Assembly: GCA_044361315.1 (NCBI GenBank)
Contig: JBIKJA010000004.1
Location: 124,001-188,000 of the forward strand
DNA length: 64,000 bases
Origin: Crocinitomix sp044361315
Lineage (GTDB): Bacteria; Bacteroidota; Bacteroidia; Flavobacteriales_D; Crocinitomicaceae
Direction: 5' to 3'
Of this stretch, positions 9,880 through 18,447 are shown one piece after another. The number at the start of each line of letters is the position of its first letter. Within the stretch, counting starts at the first letter, position 1. The position numbers and the translations under genes were made by a program. A model generated the notes under the pieces. The model saw nothing but the letters and a program-made list of their open reading frames with translations, searched no databases and was not told the origin of the DNA.

Positions 9880-10839
9880 TCACTTGGTGAAATAATCAAC
9901 ACTTTGTTTGTACTTAGATGCTTTCGTTGGAATTAATTGAAACTGCTGAAGTAAATCTTTCTCGAAATAAGCTAAAAATTCAGCACCAATTGATTTATTG
10001 ACATGTTTACTTTCCACTTCGTATTCAGACAAGTTAAAGCCGACATAATTGGGATGCTCCAAAAGCTTATAAAATGTAGATTCGTCTAAAGAGGTTTCTA
10101 ACACCCAAACAGCGTTCGGATTGTCGGTAAAATAGGTCGGTGAATCATCTTTTTTAAGCCTGTTTTTAGGAAAAGTGAAATAGGAACTTAACGAATCACT
10201 TCCATCGTAGTAAACATGGCAACGGTGGCGTGAGGAAAATCCAATTAATGAAGGTGCAATACTTTGTAATGTTTCGGTTGTAAACAACTTTGGATAAAGG
10301 CGTTTTAATTTTTGAAAGGGGGCAATGGGCGCATCGGCTTTTTGAAAAATCCATAATTTAAGTGCATCCAGTGCATTTTCGTTGTGCAAGGAATCTAACC
10401 TTGTTTTTTCACTCAAAGGATATGAAAATAGCAGGTCTAAAACATCCGTTAATTTTACCCAATCGGCCGCTAATTTTACGCGATAAATGGCCAAGTCTCC
10501 TTCGTCAATTTCCATACGAATTGGATTTTGATCGCTCAATTCATTTTTTAATTGGAAGTCATAGCCATCCACCAGGGAATCCGTCATTCTACGGCGAAAA
10601 CGCAATGATAAATTGGTTTTATAAAGGTCTTTTGTTGGCGTATCAAGATAAATGTCAGCATATTGGTATGTTCCGTGAAAGTGGATGTTTAAATTTCCAA
10701 GGGGTTTCGATGCTAAAATGTGAGTTTTAAATTCTGAATTTTTTGGCAATCTATATTTACGCTGTTCTTCTAAAGTTCCGCCAAATAGGGAAACTGAACA
10801 CAATAGAATGATAATGGTAACTATTTTTTTAATGGCCAT
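9880..10839 (-). CDS. Exported CYTH-like (triphosphate tunnel fold) protein
   Basis: 319 residues with a signal peptide (about 1-22). Residues 64-84 (YLDTPTKDLYKTNLSLRFRR) match the CYTH pattern YxDTPxxxLxxxxxSLRxR; QLKNE (97-100), RMEIDE (108-113), paired basic residues R204/R206, ETSLDE (248-253), EVESK (274-278) and SKYKQ (309-312) fall in the order expected of the remaining tunnel strands. The N-terminal ExExK metal motif of classic CYTH enzymes is not evident. Known members hydrolyse or make triphosphate bonds (adenylate cyclase, thiamine triphosphatase, VTC4 polyphosphate polymerase) in the cytoplasm, so an exported one is unusual. Its start overlaps the stop of the upstream kinase-like gene by 11 bp, indicating translational coupling. 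The fold call is mine by eye. Confidence 0.5.
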   Translation of the reverse strand: MAIKKIVTIIILLCSVSLFGGTLEEQRKYRLPKNSEFKTHILASKPLGNLNIHFHGTYQYADIYLDTPTKDLYKTNLSLRFRRRMTDSLVDGYDFQLKNELSDQNPIRMEIDEGDLAIYRVKLAADWVKLTDVLDLLFSYPLSEKTRLDSLHNENALDALKLWIFQKADAPIAPFQKLKRLYPKLFTTETLQSIAPSLIGFSSRHRCHVYYDGSDSLSSYFTFPKNRLKKDDSPTYFTDNPNAVWVLETSLDESTFYKLLEHPNYVGFNLSEYEVESKHVNKSIGAEFLAYFEKDLLQQFQLIPTKASKYKQSVDYFTK

Positions 10840-12499
10840 AATTCCTAAATCTACCTTTAGTTTGCAAAAAACTTTCAGGATTTTCGTTCACGGCATAATC
10901 GACTACCAATTCGCCATTGTTTATAATTTCCACGCCATTTTCACTGTACGAATAATTTTCATCAAAAAAAATTGGGTGAGGGTCCACAATATTAAATGCC
11001 GATAAAATGGAAGCCCGTCGGGACGCTAATTTATAATAATACAAGTGTGCGATGGGTGTTGGCCACCCTGTTTTATTCATTATTTTTTCTAGCATTTTCC
11101 CGTCAATGGCGGCGATTTTTGTCGCCATCCAATATAAATCAGAATAAGTAGCGGTTTTATAAAGATAGGGTAGGCTGTTGAGTCGATACGCCAAGGAAAC
11201 CTTGTTCCCTTTTTTATGAGCCAATTCCCACGAAAATTCATTTGCCAAGCCTACCTTAAAATCGCGATTCAAAGTACTTAATTCGACCCCAAAGCTTGTC
11301 CCTAAATCCGAAAAAGTGCTTGAAATCCGATACTTATAATTGCCTTGATGAACGGTGGTTAATACCGTATTGGCAGCGCGCGTGTCCCAATTGTCAATCC
11401 AGGCATGTGCTAAAACAGCACCTCGTAATTCTTTACGATTTGCTTGATAATCATCCTCTAAATCCAAAGGGCCAATGCGTTTGACCCGATCTGGACGAGC
11501 CTCAACCGCACATTTTTTAAATTGTAAAAATTCACGCCCAAGAAATGGTGCCAAGGTTGGTTGAGCAATGACCATTTTATTAGAAAGAATTCCTTCCGAA
11601 TAAATAAATGGAGACAGATCAAAACCATAAATTTTTGTCAAACTATCTTTTAATTGGGCACTGGTGATGGATGAAATTTCGGGGTCAAAAATAAGCGTTA
11701 ATTTTTCTTTCGAATAAAAATAGGGATGATCGACATCGAATCCCAAACAAGCAAAAAGGCGAGATCCTGCAATATCGGTATGCACTTCGTCGCCCCATTT
11801 CAGCATCCATTCATTGTCCAAATCAAGGTCGTAAGTTTTAATTTTGGGTGCCGATCCGGAGGAGCTAAACTCCTTAAATAAAATCACTAGGGTATCTCGG
11901 TCTTTAATTTTTTTTGCTTTTGCTAATTCTGCAAACCGTTTTTCTAAAGGAATTTGGCTGTTATTTTGCTGCCAATAGGGTGAATTTGTGGGTTCATCTA
12001 GTGCATTTTGTGGAATCGTTTTTGGGATTTTATACTTAAATTGATGTTGGCTTTGGTACGATGTCATGATCATTTTCACTTTTTCGAATACCCCAAGTGG
12101 TCCCTTATCATCCATTTTTCCTTGCGTGATAAAAGCTTTTTGAAGGAGCACCAATTCATAAATTAATTCATAATCTTCTTGTCGGATCGGCCAATTTCTA
12201 AAATAAACTTCCTCTAATTTTTCGCTTAATTGTTTGATATGTCGTACAAATGCCTTTTTTCGATTAGGTAAGACAATGCCGTTTTGTGTCACCCAATCTT
12301 GGTCTGTCAACATATTGGTAAGTTTGCGGAGACTCAACAAATTCAAGCCATTCGTTGATAAATATTCTGTTAATTCCGGAGGAAGATCAGCTTGTATAAG
12401 TTGTCCTCGAATTGGTTGAGCGGTCGCTTTTTCGGGGGAAAAGCAAAGGAGGATCAGGCCATAAAATCCGAATAAAAAAAATGGAATAATTTGCCTCAT
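10829..12499 (-). CDS. Exported protein with atypical (HipA/PI3K-like) kinase signatures
   Basis: 556 residues with a signal peptide (about 1-28, ending ATAQ). The N-terminal 200 residues are helical and unfamiliar. Then come K234 in WMLKWGDEV, an acidic helix TDIAGSRLFACLGF (241-254), the stretch RKELRGAVLAHAWIDNWD (355-372) leading to D372-T-R-A-A-N377, and SDLG (397-400). These match the order Lys, alpha-C Glu/Asp, catalytic Asp-x4-Asn and DFG-like motif of atypical kinases, and resemble uncharacterised secreted proteins with HDDSRAxNT and DFGSTLG motifs. It is the first gene of a two-gene unit with the CYTH-like protein. Substrate and activity unknown; a periplasmic phosphotransferase is inference. 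Confidence 0.5.
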   Translation of the reverse strand: MRQIIPFFLFGFYGLILLCFSPEKATAQPIRGQLIQADLPPELTEYLSTNGLNLLSLRKLTNMLTDQDWVTQNGIVLPNRKKAFVRHIKQLSEKLEEVYFRNWPIRQEDYELIYELVLLQKAFITQGKMDDKGPLGVFEKVKMIMTSYQSQHQFKYKIPKTIPQNALDEPTNSPYWQQNNSQIPLEKRFAELAKAKKIKDRDTLVILFKEFSSSGSAPKIKTYDLDLDNEWMLKWGDEVHTDIAGSRLFACLGFDVDHPYFYSKEKLTLIFDPEISSITSAQLKDSLTKIYGFDLSPFIYSEGILSNKMVIAQPTLAPFLGREFLQFKKCAVEARPDRVKRIGPLDLEDDYQANRKELRGAVLAHAWIDNWDTRAANTVLTTVHQGNYKYRISSTFSDLGTSFGVELSTLNRDFKVGLANEFSWELAHKKGNKVSLAYRLNSLPYLYKTATYSDLYWMATKIAAIDGKMLEKIMNKTGWPTPIAHLYYYKLASRRASILSAFNIVDPHPIFFDENYSYSENGVEIINNGELVVDYAVNENPESFLQTKGRFRNYGH

Positions 12500-12505
12500 T
12501 ATACG

Positions 12506-12513
12506 TATCTTTG
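12506..12513 (+). promoter_or_regulatory. Putative -7 box for the beta-barrel gene
   Basis: TATCTTTG is a perfect TAnnTTTG match 57 nt before the ATG at 12571. It covers a possible TTG start at 12511, which argues that translation begins at 12571. Confidence 0.4.
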
Positions 12514-12570
12514 ATTGATATGAAATTCAATGTACATTTTGTAAATCAACTAATAACAATAAATTCACAC

Positions 12571-13161
12571 ATGAAAAAGTTAATCTTACTCAGTGCTTCT
12601 TTATTTATTTTTTCTCACCTAATAGCACAAACCGATTCGATCAAAGATAGGGATTTAAGAATAGAAGTAGAGCCAGCCAGTTTTCTTTTTCGAGGGTTTT
12701 CGGGAGGAATTTACCAAAACATAACTAAAAACAACCAACTGAGTTTAGGCTTATTCACCGCCTTTTTGGATGTGCCAGACCCTTTAAGAAAAACTTTGTT
12801 TAACAACGTTGGGCAAAGTGACACCAGTCATGCACGTTTAGGATTTGAATTAGCAGTAAATGCACGTTACCGATTCAAATTGTTTCCATCCCGAGAAAGT
12901 AATCCATACGTAGGTGTAATTTTGGGGTGGGAGTATTTTGATGTTTCGCAGCCAAGCATCGCAGGAGTGAATAGGCTTTCTACGTTTATATTCACCCCAT
13001 ACCTTGGATACGAGTTATATTTCTACAAACGGATGCTCTATCTAAATCCACAATTACGTGGCGTTACCTACTTTGGGTCGAAATCAAGCATAGAAAACCG
13101 TCCGGAGAGTTTAAAATCATTTGGCCTGTTACCCCAAATAGGGATTGGAATTAGGCTCTAG
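12571..13161 (+). CDS. Small outer-membrane beta-barrel-like protein
   Basis: 196 residues from the ATG at 12571, chosen because it begins a standard signal peptide (MKKLILLSASLFIFSHLIAQ) and because the -7 box covers the TTG further upstream. The mature part is rich in alternating aromatic strands (GGIYQNITKNNQLSLGLF, YVGVILGWEYF, FTPYLGYELYFYKR) and ends in GLLPQIGIGIRL, the terminal strand pattern of outer-membrane barrels. No specific family is recognised. It is divergent from the kinase-like gene, 71 bp between starts. Confidence 0.75.
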   Translation: MKKLILLSASLFIFSHLIAQTDSIKDRDLRIEVEPASFLFRGFSGGIYQNITKNNQLSLGLFTAFLDVPDPLRKTLFNNVGQSDTSHARLGFELAVNARYRFKLFPSRESNPYVGVILGWEYFDVSQPSIAGVNRLSTFIFTPYLGYELYFYKRMLYLNPQLRGVTYFGSKSSIENRPESLKSFGLLPQIGIGIRL

Positions 13162-13194
13162 GGTTATCTTTTGTAGGAGATTATTACATTTGTC

Positions 13195-14359
13195 TTACCT
13201 CACCACCATCATTTTTCTGGTTAAACTTTCTCCGTTGACGATAAAGGTATAAGAATACGTGCCCGCTGCAAAATTTTTGGTGTTTAGTTCAAATGTATTT
13301 GCTCCAACACTTGTGTTTTCTATATTTTCTTGAAATACGATTTTTCCTGTTAGGTCAGTGATTAAAATTTTAATATCGCCTGGCTGGTTGAGTTCAAAGG
13401 GTAAAAGGGTGGTTTCGTTGCTAGGGTTTGGTAAGTTTTGGTCAATAGAAAACGTTGAATTTTGCTCCTCGATTGTTCCATAACAATTTGCATTTGATAG
13501 ATTCAACATTACTGCGTTAGGGTCAGTTAAGAAAAAAGGATCTGTGGCATCGTTGAGATAGCCCAATACAGTTCCTTCATCTATTCGTTGTGCCAATAGG
13601 AACCTTACTTCGGTGTCACCACCATAATGGCCTACTAAAACCAAGCATGTTTGTCCATCTTCCATTTCAAAAGGTATGTCAAAACATAGGCCTATGAAAT
13701 CTCCATTTTCACTTGCCGTAATTTTATGGTCTTCAGATCGATCAATAAACAGATAAGAACCATCCTCTTGAAGTAACATGATCTGAGCAAAAATTAACTT
13801 GCCAATATTCGTAGGATCATTAGACACAGCCACGCTCACATGATCAAAATAATAATCCGTAAAAAAATCCATCGTGTTTCCGATCATAAAGGGTTCACCC
13901 AAATTGGAAGGGACATTTGCAATAGAACTTTTTGCGATACCGTTGTGTCTTGGGTAAACATCATCAGTCACTTCAAACGACGAATACAAGGTGTCGTTAT
14001 TGGGTTCTTCTTCGGGATTATCACTGTCCACCCAATATTTTATTTGATGGATTCCATAAGAAGGTGGAATATAACTTGTTTCACAGGTAAAAGTATCTGT
14101 AGCAAATAATGGTAAATCTACAAGTTCGGAAGTCCCAAAAAAACTTCCAGCTTCTGAAATTTCTACATTGAGTTTGGCGCCGATTTGTACTGTATTTCCT
14201 AAATTTTCTGAAATACCTGTAAAGTAAATATCAGTTACTTGGCAAACCTATGTGCGGATGGGGATTTGAGTTTTTTGTATAATGTTGAGGTGCATTTGGC
14301 AATTGTGCCTGAGCAATAAAACATGCAAAAAGTGCTAGAATGAGGAATTGTTTTTTCAT
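13195..14359 (-). pseudogene. T9SS type A secreted protein gene broken by a frameshift
   Basis: The ATG at 14357-14359 opens a signal peptide (MKKQFLILALFACFIAQAQL) that stops at a TGA at 14231-14233. A +1-shifted frame, open from about 14247, continues smoothly (CQVTDIYFTGISENLGN, then a beta-rich domain with DSDNPEEEPNNDT) to 13195 and ends in a type A sorting domain (NLPNPSNETTLLPF, IKILITDLTGKIV, GTYSYTFIVNGESLTRKMMV). The break must lie between 14234 and 14247, because the first frame stops below it and the second has a TAG just above it. Either a real frameshift mutation or a sequencing error; full length would be about 387 codons. The intact product would be a secreted or surface-attached protein of unknown function. 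Confidence 0.75.
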
Positions 14360-14462
14360 GGGTTTGTTTTATTCTTATAATCACTAACGTTATTTATAAC
14401 CAAAGGGGTAGTTTTTTTTTGAAAAAATGTTCAATCAATCAAATTTTCGGTTAACGATGGAA

Positions 14463-14558
14463 GCGGCAGCTCCCCCCAACTTGTTGGGGGGACTATAGCG
14501 CACAGCGTGGCCTTTGGTGGATACCCAACGCGTTGGGGAGCCGGCCAAAGGAAACCGC
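14463..14558. repeat. Structured intergenic element, copy 1
   Basis: Contains a perfect 9-bp hairpin (14472-14480 with 14483-14491, CCCCCCAAC/GTTGGGGGG), a second palindrome CCCAACGCGTTGGG (14524-14537), CCTTTGG (14511-14517) pairing with CCAAAGG (14545-14551), and GCGG (14463-14466) pairing with CCGC (14555-14558). The words CGGCAGCTCCC and GGGACTATAG flank the first hairpin and recur at 20474-20525, where the hairpin between them differs. The nested pairing suggests a folded RNA or single-stranded DNA element rather than a simple terminator. Confidence 0.65.
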
Positions 14559-14581
14559 CAAGTTTTTAAAAAGATAAGCAC

Positions 14582-15364
14582 CTAATCGGCATCTAAAAAA
14601 GCAGGGAAATTAATTAAAATATCGTCCATTACTTTTCGTTGAAGGGTCGTGATTATTAAGTTTTCCGAAGGTGTATTTTGATGTTTTATGATATTGCCCC
14701 AAGGATCAATGACCATGGTGTCTCCAAGGTAATTATTTCCGTTGGCATCTGAACCCACTCGGTTGACTCCTAAACAGTAGGTTTGATTTTCGATGGCGCG
14801 GGCTTGGAGGAGATTTTTCCAAACATAACTGCGTTTTTCGGGCCAATTTGCCACATAAATAAGGGCGTCGTATTCTTTTTGATTGTCGATGGTTTGGTTT
14901 CGGGAAAAAACGGGAAAACGTAAATCGTAACAAATTTGGAGCATTAATTTCCACCCTTTTAACTCATAGATGACACGTTCGAAGCCTGGGGTAAAGTGTT
15001 GGTTTTCGGATGCCATGCGGAATAAATGCCTTTTGTTGTACCACGTTTCTGGGCCTTTTGGTGAAACAATGACCAAACGATTGTAAAAGGAATTATTTTC
15101 TTCGATAATAAGACTCGCGCCGATCTGACAATTTAATTTTTTGGCCCAATTGGTCAGCCATTGAATGGATTCGCCTTGCATGGTTTCCGCCAATGAAGTT
15201 GCGTTCATTGAAAACCCGGTGTTAAACATTTCTGGAAACAACAAAAGATCGACTTGATTTTCGGATAAATGCGTCAAAAATGTAGTTTCGTAATGGGCAA
15301 AATTTGCTTGTTTATCTTCCCAAAACTGGGTGGATTGGAGCAGGCCTACGGTTAAATCTGACAT
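14582..15364 (-). CDS. Omega-amidase, nitrilase superfamily (YafV-like)
   Basis: 260 residues from the ATG at 15364 (an upstream in-frame ATG at 15412 would lie deep in the preceding gene and adds no conserved residues). The nitrilase catalytic triad is visible: E45 in LLFPEMFNTG, K111 in WYNKRHLF and C145 in QICYDLRFP. YafV-type omega-amidases hydrolyse alpha-ketoglutaramate and alpha-ketosuccinamate, the products of glutamine or asparagine transamination, making the transamination irreversible. The start overlaps the end of the aminotransferase gene by 13 bp, the classic pairing of the two activities. Cytoplasmic. Well supported by motifs and context. Confidence 0.85.
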   Translation of the reverse strand: MSDLTVGLLQSTQFWEDKQANFAHYETTFLTHLSENQVDLLLFPEMFNTGFSMNATSLAETMQGESIQWLTNWAKKLNCQIGASLIIEENNSFYNRLVIVSPKGPETWYNKRHLFRMASENQHFTPGFERVIYELKGWKLMLQICYDLRFPVFSRNQTIDNQKEYDALIYVANWPEKRSYVWKNLLQARAIENQTYCLGVNRVGSDANGNNYLGDTMVIDPWGNIIKHQNTPSENLIITTLQRKVMDDILINFPAFLDAD

Positions 15365-16488
15365 AATTTTAATGCTGCTTTGGTTAAGGTTTCTTCCTTT
15401 TTGGCGAAACAAATTCGGACGATTTTATGATCGGTTTGATCGGTATAGAATACCGAAATTGGAATGACAGCTACGCCAAATTCGGTGGTTAATCGTTTGG
15501 CAAAATCTACATCGTTTTCGTTAGAGATGGCTGAATAATCAAGTAAACAAAAATAAGTGCCTAAGCACGGTAATATTTTAAAGCGGGACGTTTTGATGAG
15601 GGATAAAAAATGGGCGCGTTTGTTGCGATACATGGTGGCAATTCCGCTGAGGTCGGTGTGATTTAAATACCGCATGATTGCATACTGAATCGTATTATTG
15701 GCACAGAAAACAAGGTATTGGTGGATTTTTCTAAATTCGGCGGTGAAAAAGGGAGGAGCAATGCAATAACCGATTTTCCAGCCTGTAACATGTAAGGTTT
15801 TCCCAAAACTATAAGTGACAAAACTTCTTGCGCGCAGATTGGGAAAATCTAAGACCGATAAATGGCTTCCTTCAAATTGGATAAATTCATAGACTTCATC
15901 ACTCAAAATTAAAAGGGATGGATAAGCCGTGACGAGTTTTTCCAAGGCCTCAAAATCTGACTTTTGTAACACTGTTCCGGTTGGATTGTGGGGATTGTTG
16001 AGGATGATTAGCCTAGTTTTGTCATTTACCCTTTTATTCACTTCTTCCCAATTTATGTGATACGTGGGATGCACCAATTTTAAATGAATTGGGATTCCTT
16101 GATTAATGGTAATGGCGGGCGCATAACAATCGTAGGCGGGGTCGAACAAAATAATCTCATCGCCAGGTTGAACGATCGTGGTGATGGCGTTATAAATGGC
16201 TTGTGTAGCACCAGAGGTAATAGTGATTTCTGTATCAGGGTTAATTTCGATGTTTCTAAATGCCTTTATTTTTTCTGAAATCGCAGAACGTAAATCAATA
16301 CGGCCTGCCATTGGAGCGTATTGAACTTGGTTTTCTGAAAGAGCTTCTTTCACGTATTTAGTTAGTTCTGGATCGATTTCAAAATCGGGAAAACCTTGGG
16401 ATAAATTCACAGCACCATGTTCGGCAGCCAAGGCGGACATTTGCGTAAAAATAGAAATTCCGGTGTGAGGTAATTTTGAGGCGAACAT
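15352..16488 (-). CDS. Methionine/glutamine aminotransferase (YbdL-like, class I PLP)
   Basis: 378 residues, normal for class I aminotransferases. Visible motifs: NLSQGFPDF near the start, ITSGATQAIY (cofactor phosphate region), NNPHNPTG, ILSDEVYE, and SFGKTLHVTGWKIGY with the PLP lysine. These fit YbdL/KAT-like enzymes that transaminate methionine, glutamine, phenylalanine or kynurenine with 2-oxo acids such as ketomethiobutyrate. It is the first gene of a two-gene unit with the omega-amidase, which clears the glutamine-derived oxo acid; together they suit methionine salvage or nitrogen recovery. A kynurenine aminotransferase role is possible because kynurenine genes occur at 58503-61356, but not shown. 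Confidence 0.85.
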   Translation of the reverse strand: MFASKLPHTGISIFTQMSALAAEHGAVNLSQGFPDFEIDPELTKYVKEALSENQVQYAPMAGRIDLRSAISEKIKAFRNIEINPDTEITITSGATQAIYNAITTIVQPGDEIILFDPAYDCYAPAITINQGIPIHLKLVHPTYHINWEEVNKRVNDKTRLIILNNPHNPTGTVLQKSDFEALEKLVTAYPSLLILSDEVYEFIQFEGSHLSVLDFPNLRARSFVTYSFGKTLHVTGWKIGYCIAPPFFTAEFRKIHQYLVFCANNTIQYAIMRYLNHTDLSGIATMYRNKRAHFLSLIKTSRFKILPCLGTYFCLLDYSAISNENDVDFAKRLTTEFGVAVIPISVFYTDQTDHKIVRICFAKKEETLTKAALKLCQI

Positions 16489-16507
16489 AAGCGTTATCTT
16501 TTAATTC

Positions 16508-17107
16508 CTAAAATGCTAAAAAGCCATGGGTTAGTTCTTTTAAAATGGTATTTCCAAAACTAGTTGCATGGTGAGAGCTTGAACTGGACGAGATGCTCGA
16601 ACTTGTTGTTTGTGGTTTAGGAGCCGTTTTTCGAATTTCTTTTTCCTTAAATTGCCATTCTTTTTCTTGGGCTTTTTTGATTTCTTCTTGGCGTTCTTTG
16701 TTTTTGGCGGATCCAATTAAGCTGATTAGAATTTCATAAGCACTTTCGCGGTCGATGGTTTTATTGTATTTTTCAGTGAGCAGCGAAAAGTTGACAATTT
16801 CATTGATTTCGGAATGACTTAAATCATCCATTCGTGCAGCAGTACCGCGGATAAAGTTAGCGGCAGGTGGGGTTGGAATTCCTTTCAATCCTATCTCTTC
16901 TGAAAGAACTCGCAAGGTTTTTGTTTTACCAGTACCCGCCGCTCCTGCAATCAATCCGTTTCGGCTCAAGGTTTTTAAGTCAATTTTGACATTTTCCTTT
17001 TCTAATGGTACGCCGTTAAAAATCCCTGCCCCTAAGTTGATAAAATCTCCCGCAAAGGTATCTCCTTCGTTGAGATGTTGTGCAAATCCTCCTTTCGTTT
17101 TCAGCAT
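16508..17107 (-). CDS. HerA-like (DUF853) ATPase with large internal in-frame deletion
   Basis: 199 residues. The first 77 residues match the start of DUF853/HerA-like helicases, including the Walker A GAAGTGKT (55-62) and LSEEIGLKGIP. From about residue 79 (TPPAANFIRG, then ARMDDLSHSEINEIV, YNKTIDRESAYEIL) the sequence matches the family's C-terminal end. The family is about 500 residues long, so about 300 residues, with Walker B and the arginine finger, are missing; the junction lies near 16873. A Ser-rich linker (about 165-180) and a hydrophobic tail follow. The frame is intact, so a small protein could be made, but ATPase activity is very unlikely. Probably a deletion remnant. Confidence 0.7.
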   Translation of the reverse strand: MLKTKGGFAQHLNEGDTFAGDFINLGAGIFNGVPLEKENVKIDLKTLSRNGLIAGAAGTGKTKTLRVLSEEIGLKGIPTPPAANFIRGTAARMDDLSHSEINEIVNFSLLTEKYNKTIDRESAYEILISLIGSAKNKERQEEIKKAQEKEWQFKEKEIRKTAPKPQTTSSSISSSSSSHHATSFGNTILKELTHGFLAF

Positions 17108-17189
17108 GGTTTAGTGTTTGATGATAAACAAAAATAAACAAAAATTTTTGCCTTTCGTTATTATTATTTAGAATGATTCTAAACAATGC

Positions 17190-17219
17190 TTGTTTTTAAC
17201 AACAATCTCACTAAATTTG
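17190..17219 (+). promoter_or_regulatory. Bacteroidota-type promoter of the suf genes
   Basis: TTG at 17190-17192, 19-nt spacer, TAAATTTG at 17212-17219: a full match to the -33/-7 consensus of the Bacteroidota housekeeping sigma factor. The sufS ATG lies 10 nt beyond, so the leader would be only a few nucleotides. Confidence 0.55.
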
Positions 17220-17229
17220 CAAACTGCGT

Positions 17230-18447
17230 ATGAAATTTGATGTAAACTTGATTCGAGCACAATTTCCAATTCTTCAGTTAGAAGTAGGAAAATCCCAGTT
17301 GATTTATTTCGACAATGGGGCCACATCGCAAAAGCCACAAGTGGTGATTGATCGAATTCAACAGTATTATTTGGCTGAAAATGCCAATATTCATCGAGGT
17401 GTGCATCATTTGAGTCAACTTTCGACAGAAAATTATGAAGCGGCGCGCAATAGCATTCAAGATTTTTTAAATGCGAAATTTTCACATGAAATTATTTTTA
17501 CCAAAGGGACAACCGATGGGATTAATTTGGTGGCGAGTAGTTTTGGAAAAACCTTGTCGGCGGGAGATGAAATTTTGATTTCCCAAATGGAACATCATTC
17601 AAACATTGTTCCTTGGCAATTAATTGCAGAAGAAAAAGGATTGGTGTTGCGCTATGTGCCAATAACTGAAAATGGTGAATTGGACATGGGTCAATTCTAT
17701 TCGTTGTTATCGGAAAAAACGAAATTAGTGGCAATTACCCATATTTCAAATGCCTTAGGAACGGTAAATCCGATTTCAGAAATTATTGAAGCAAGCCATA
17801 AAATAGGTGCTAAAGTGTTGGTAGATGCTGCACAATCGCTCCAACATTACCGCGTAGATGTGCAAATATTGGGCTGTGACTTTTTGGTTTTTTCAGGACA
17901 TAAATTGTTTGGTCCTACAGGCATTGGGGTATTGTACGGGAAAGAAGAAATTTTAAATTCGATGCCGCCTTATCAAGGAGGGGGCGACATGATAAAAACG
18001 GTGAGTTTAGAAAAAACTACCTATAACGACTTGCCATTTAAATTTGAAGCAGGAACACCAAACATCGCTGGGGCAATTGGACTAGGGTGTGCAATTGATT
18101 GGTTAAATAATCAAGATTTTGAAGGCATTCAAGCACATGAGCAAGATTTGTTGAACTATGCCACTGAAAAATTAGCGGTTATTGAAGGACTGAGGATTTA
18201 CGGACAAGCGCCGCATAAATGTGCCACTATTTCTTTTTTGGTGGAAGGTACGCATCCTTATGACATTGGCGTATTATTGAATCAACAAGGAATTGCGGTT
18301 CGTACCGGACATCATTGCACACAGCCAATTATGGATTTTTACCAAATTCCGGGAACAATTCGTGTGTCTATGAGTTTATACAATACCAGAGCTGAGGTAG
18401 ATGGATTTATAAAAGCGTTGAATCGGGCTTTAAATATGTTACGTTAA
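17230..18447 (+). CDS. sufS: Cysteine desulfurase SufS
   Basis: 405 residues, normal SufS length. The PLP lysine is K225 in FSGHKLFGPTG, the catalytic cysteine C363 in RTGHHCTQP, and the cofactor region shows QMEHHSNIVPW and VDAAQS. The RTGHHC context is the group II (SufS/CsdA) signature. It removes sulfur from cysteine as an enzyme persulfide and passes it to SufE for iron-sulfur cluster assembly in the cytoplasm. SufE follows directly and a DUF59 gene after that; sufBCD are not in this window. It has its own promoter and nearly no 5' leader. Selenocysteine lyase activity is a known side reaction of the family. Confidence 0.95.
   Translation: MKFDVNLIRAQFPILQLEVGKSQLIYFDNGATSQKPQVVIDRIQQYYLAENANIHRGVHHLSQLSTENYEAARNSIQDFLNAKFSHEIIFTKGTTDGINLVASSFGKTLSAGDEILISQMEHHSNIVPWQLIAEEKGLVLRYVPITENGELDMGQFYSLLSEKTKLVAITHISNALGTVNPISEIIEASHKIGAKVLVDAAQSLQHYRVDVQILGCDFLVFSGHKLFGPTGIGVLYGKEEILNSMPPYQGGGDMIKTVSLEKTTYNDLPFKFEAGTPNIAGAIGLGCAIDWLNNQDFEGIQAHEQDLLNYATEKLAVIEGLRIYGQAPHKCATISFLVEGTHPYDIGVLLNQQGIAVRTGHHCTQPIMDFYQIPGTIRVSMSLYNTRAEVDGFIKALNRALNMLR

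Noticed and set aside
12511..12570. TTG start extending the beta-barrel protein upstream
   Set aside because: The TTG lies inside a perfect -7 box and the extension precedes a complete signal peptide at 12571.
14472..14491. C9/G9 hairpin as a terminator for the gene ending at 13195 or 14582
   Set aside because: It has no T run on either side, is followed by further paired segments and shares flanking words with 20474-20525, so it fits a structured element better.
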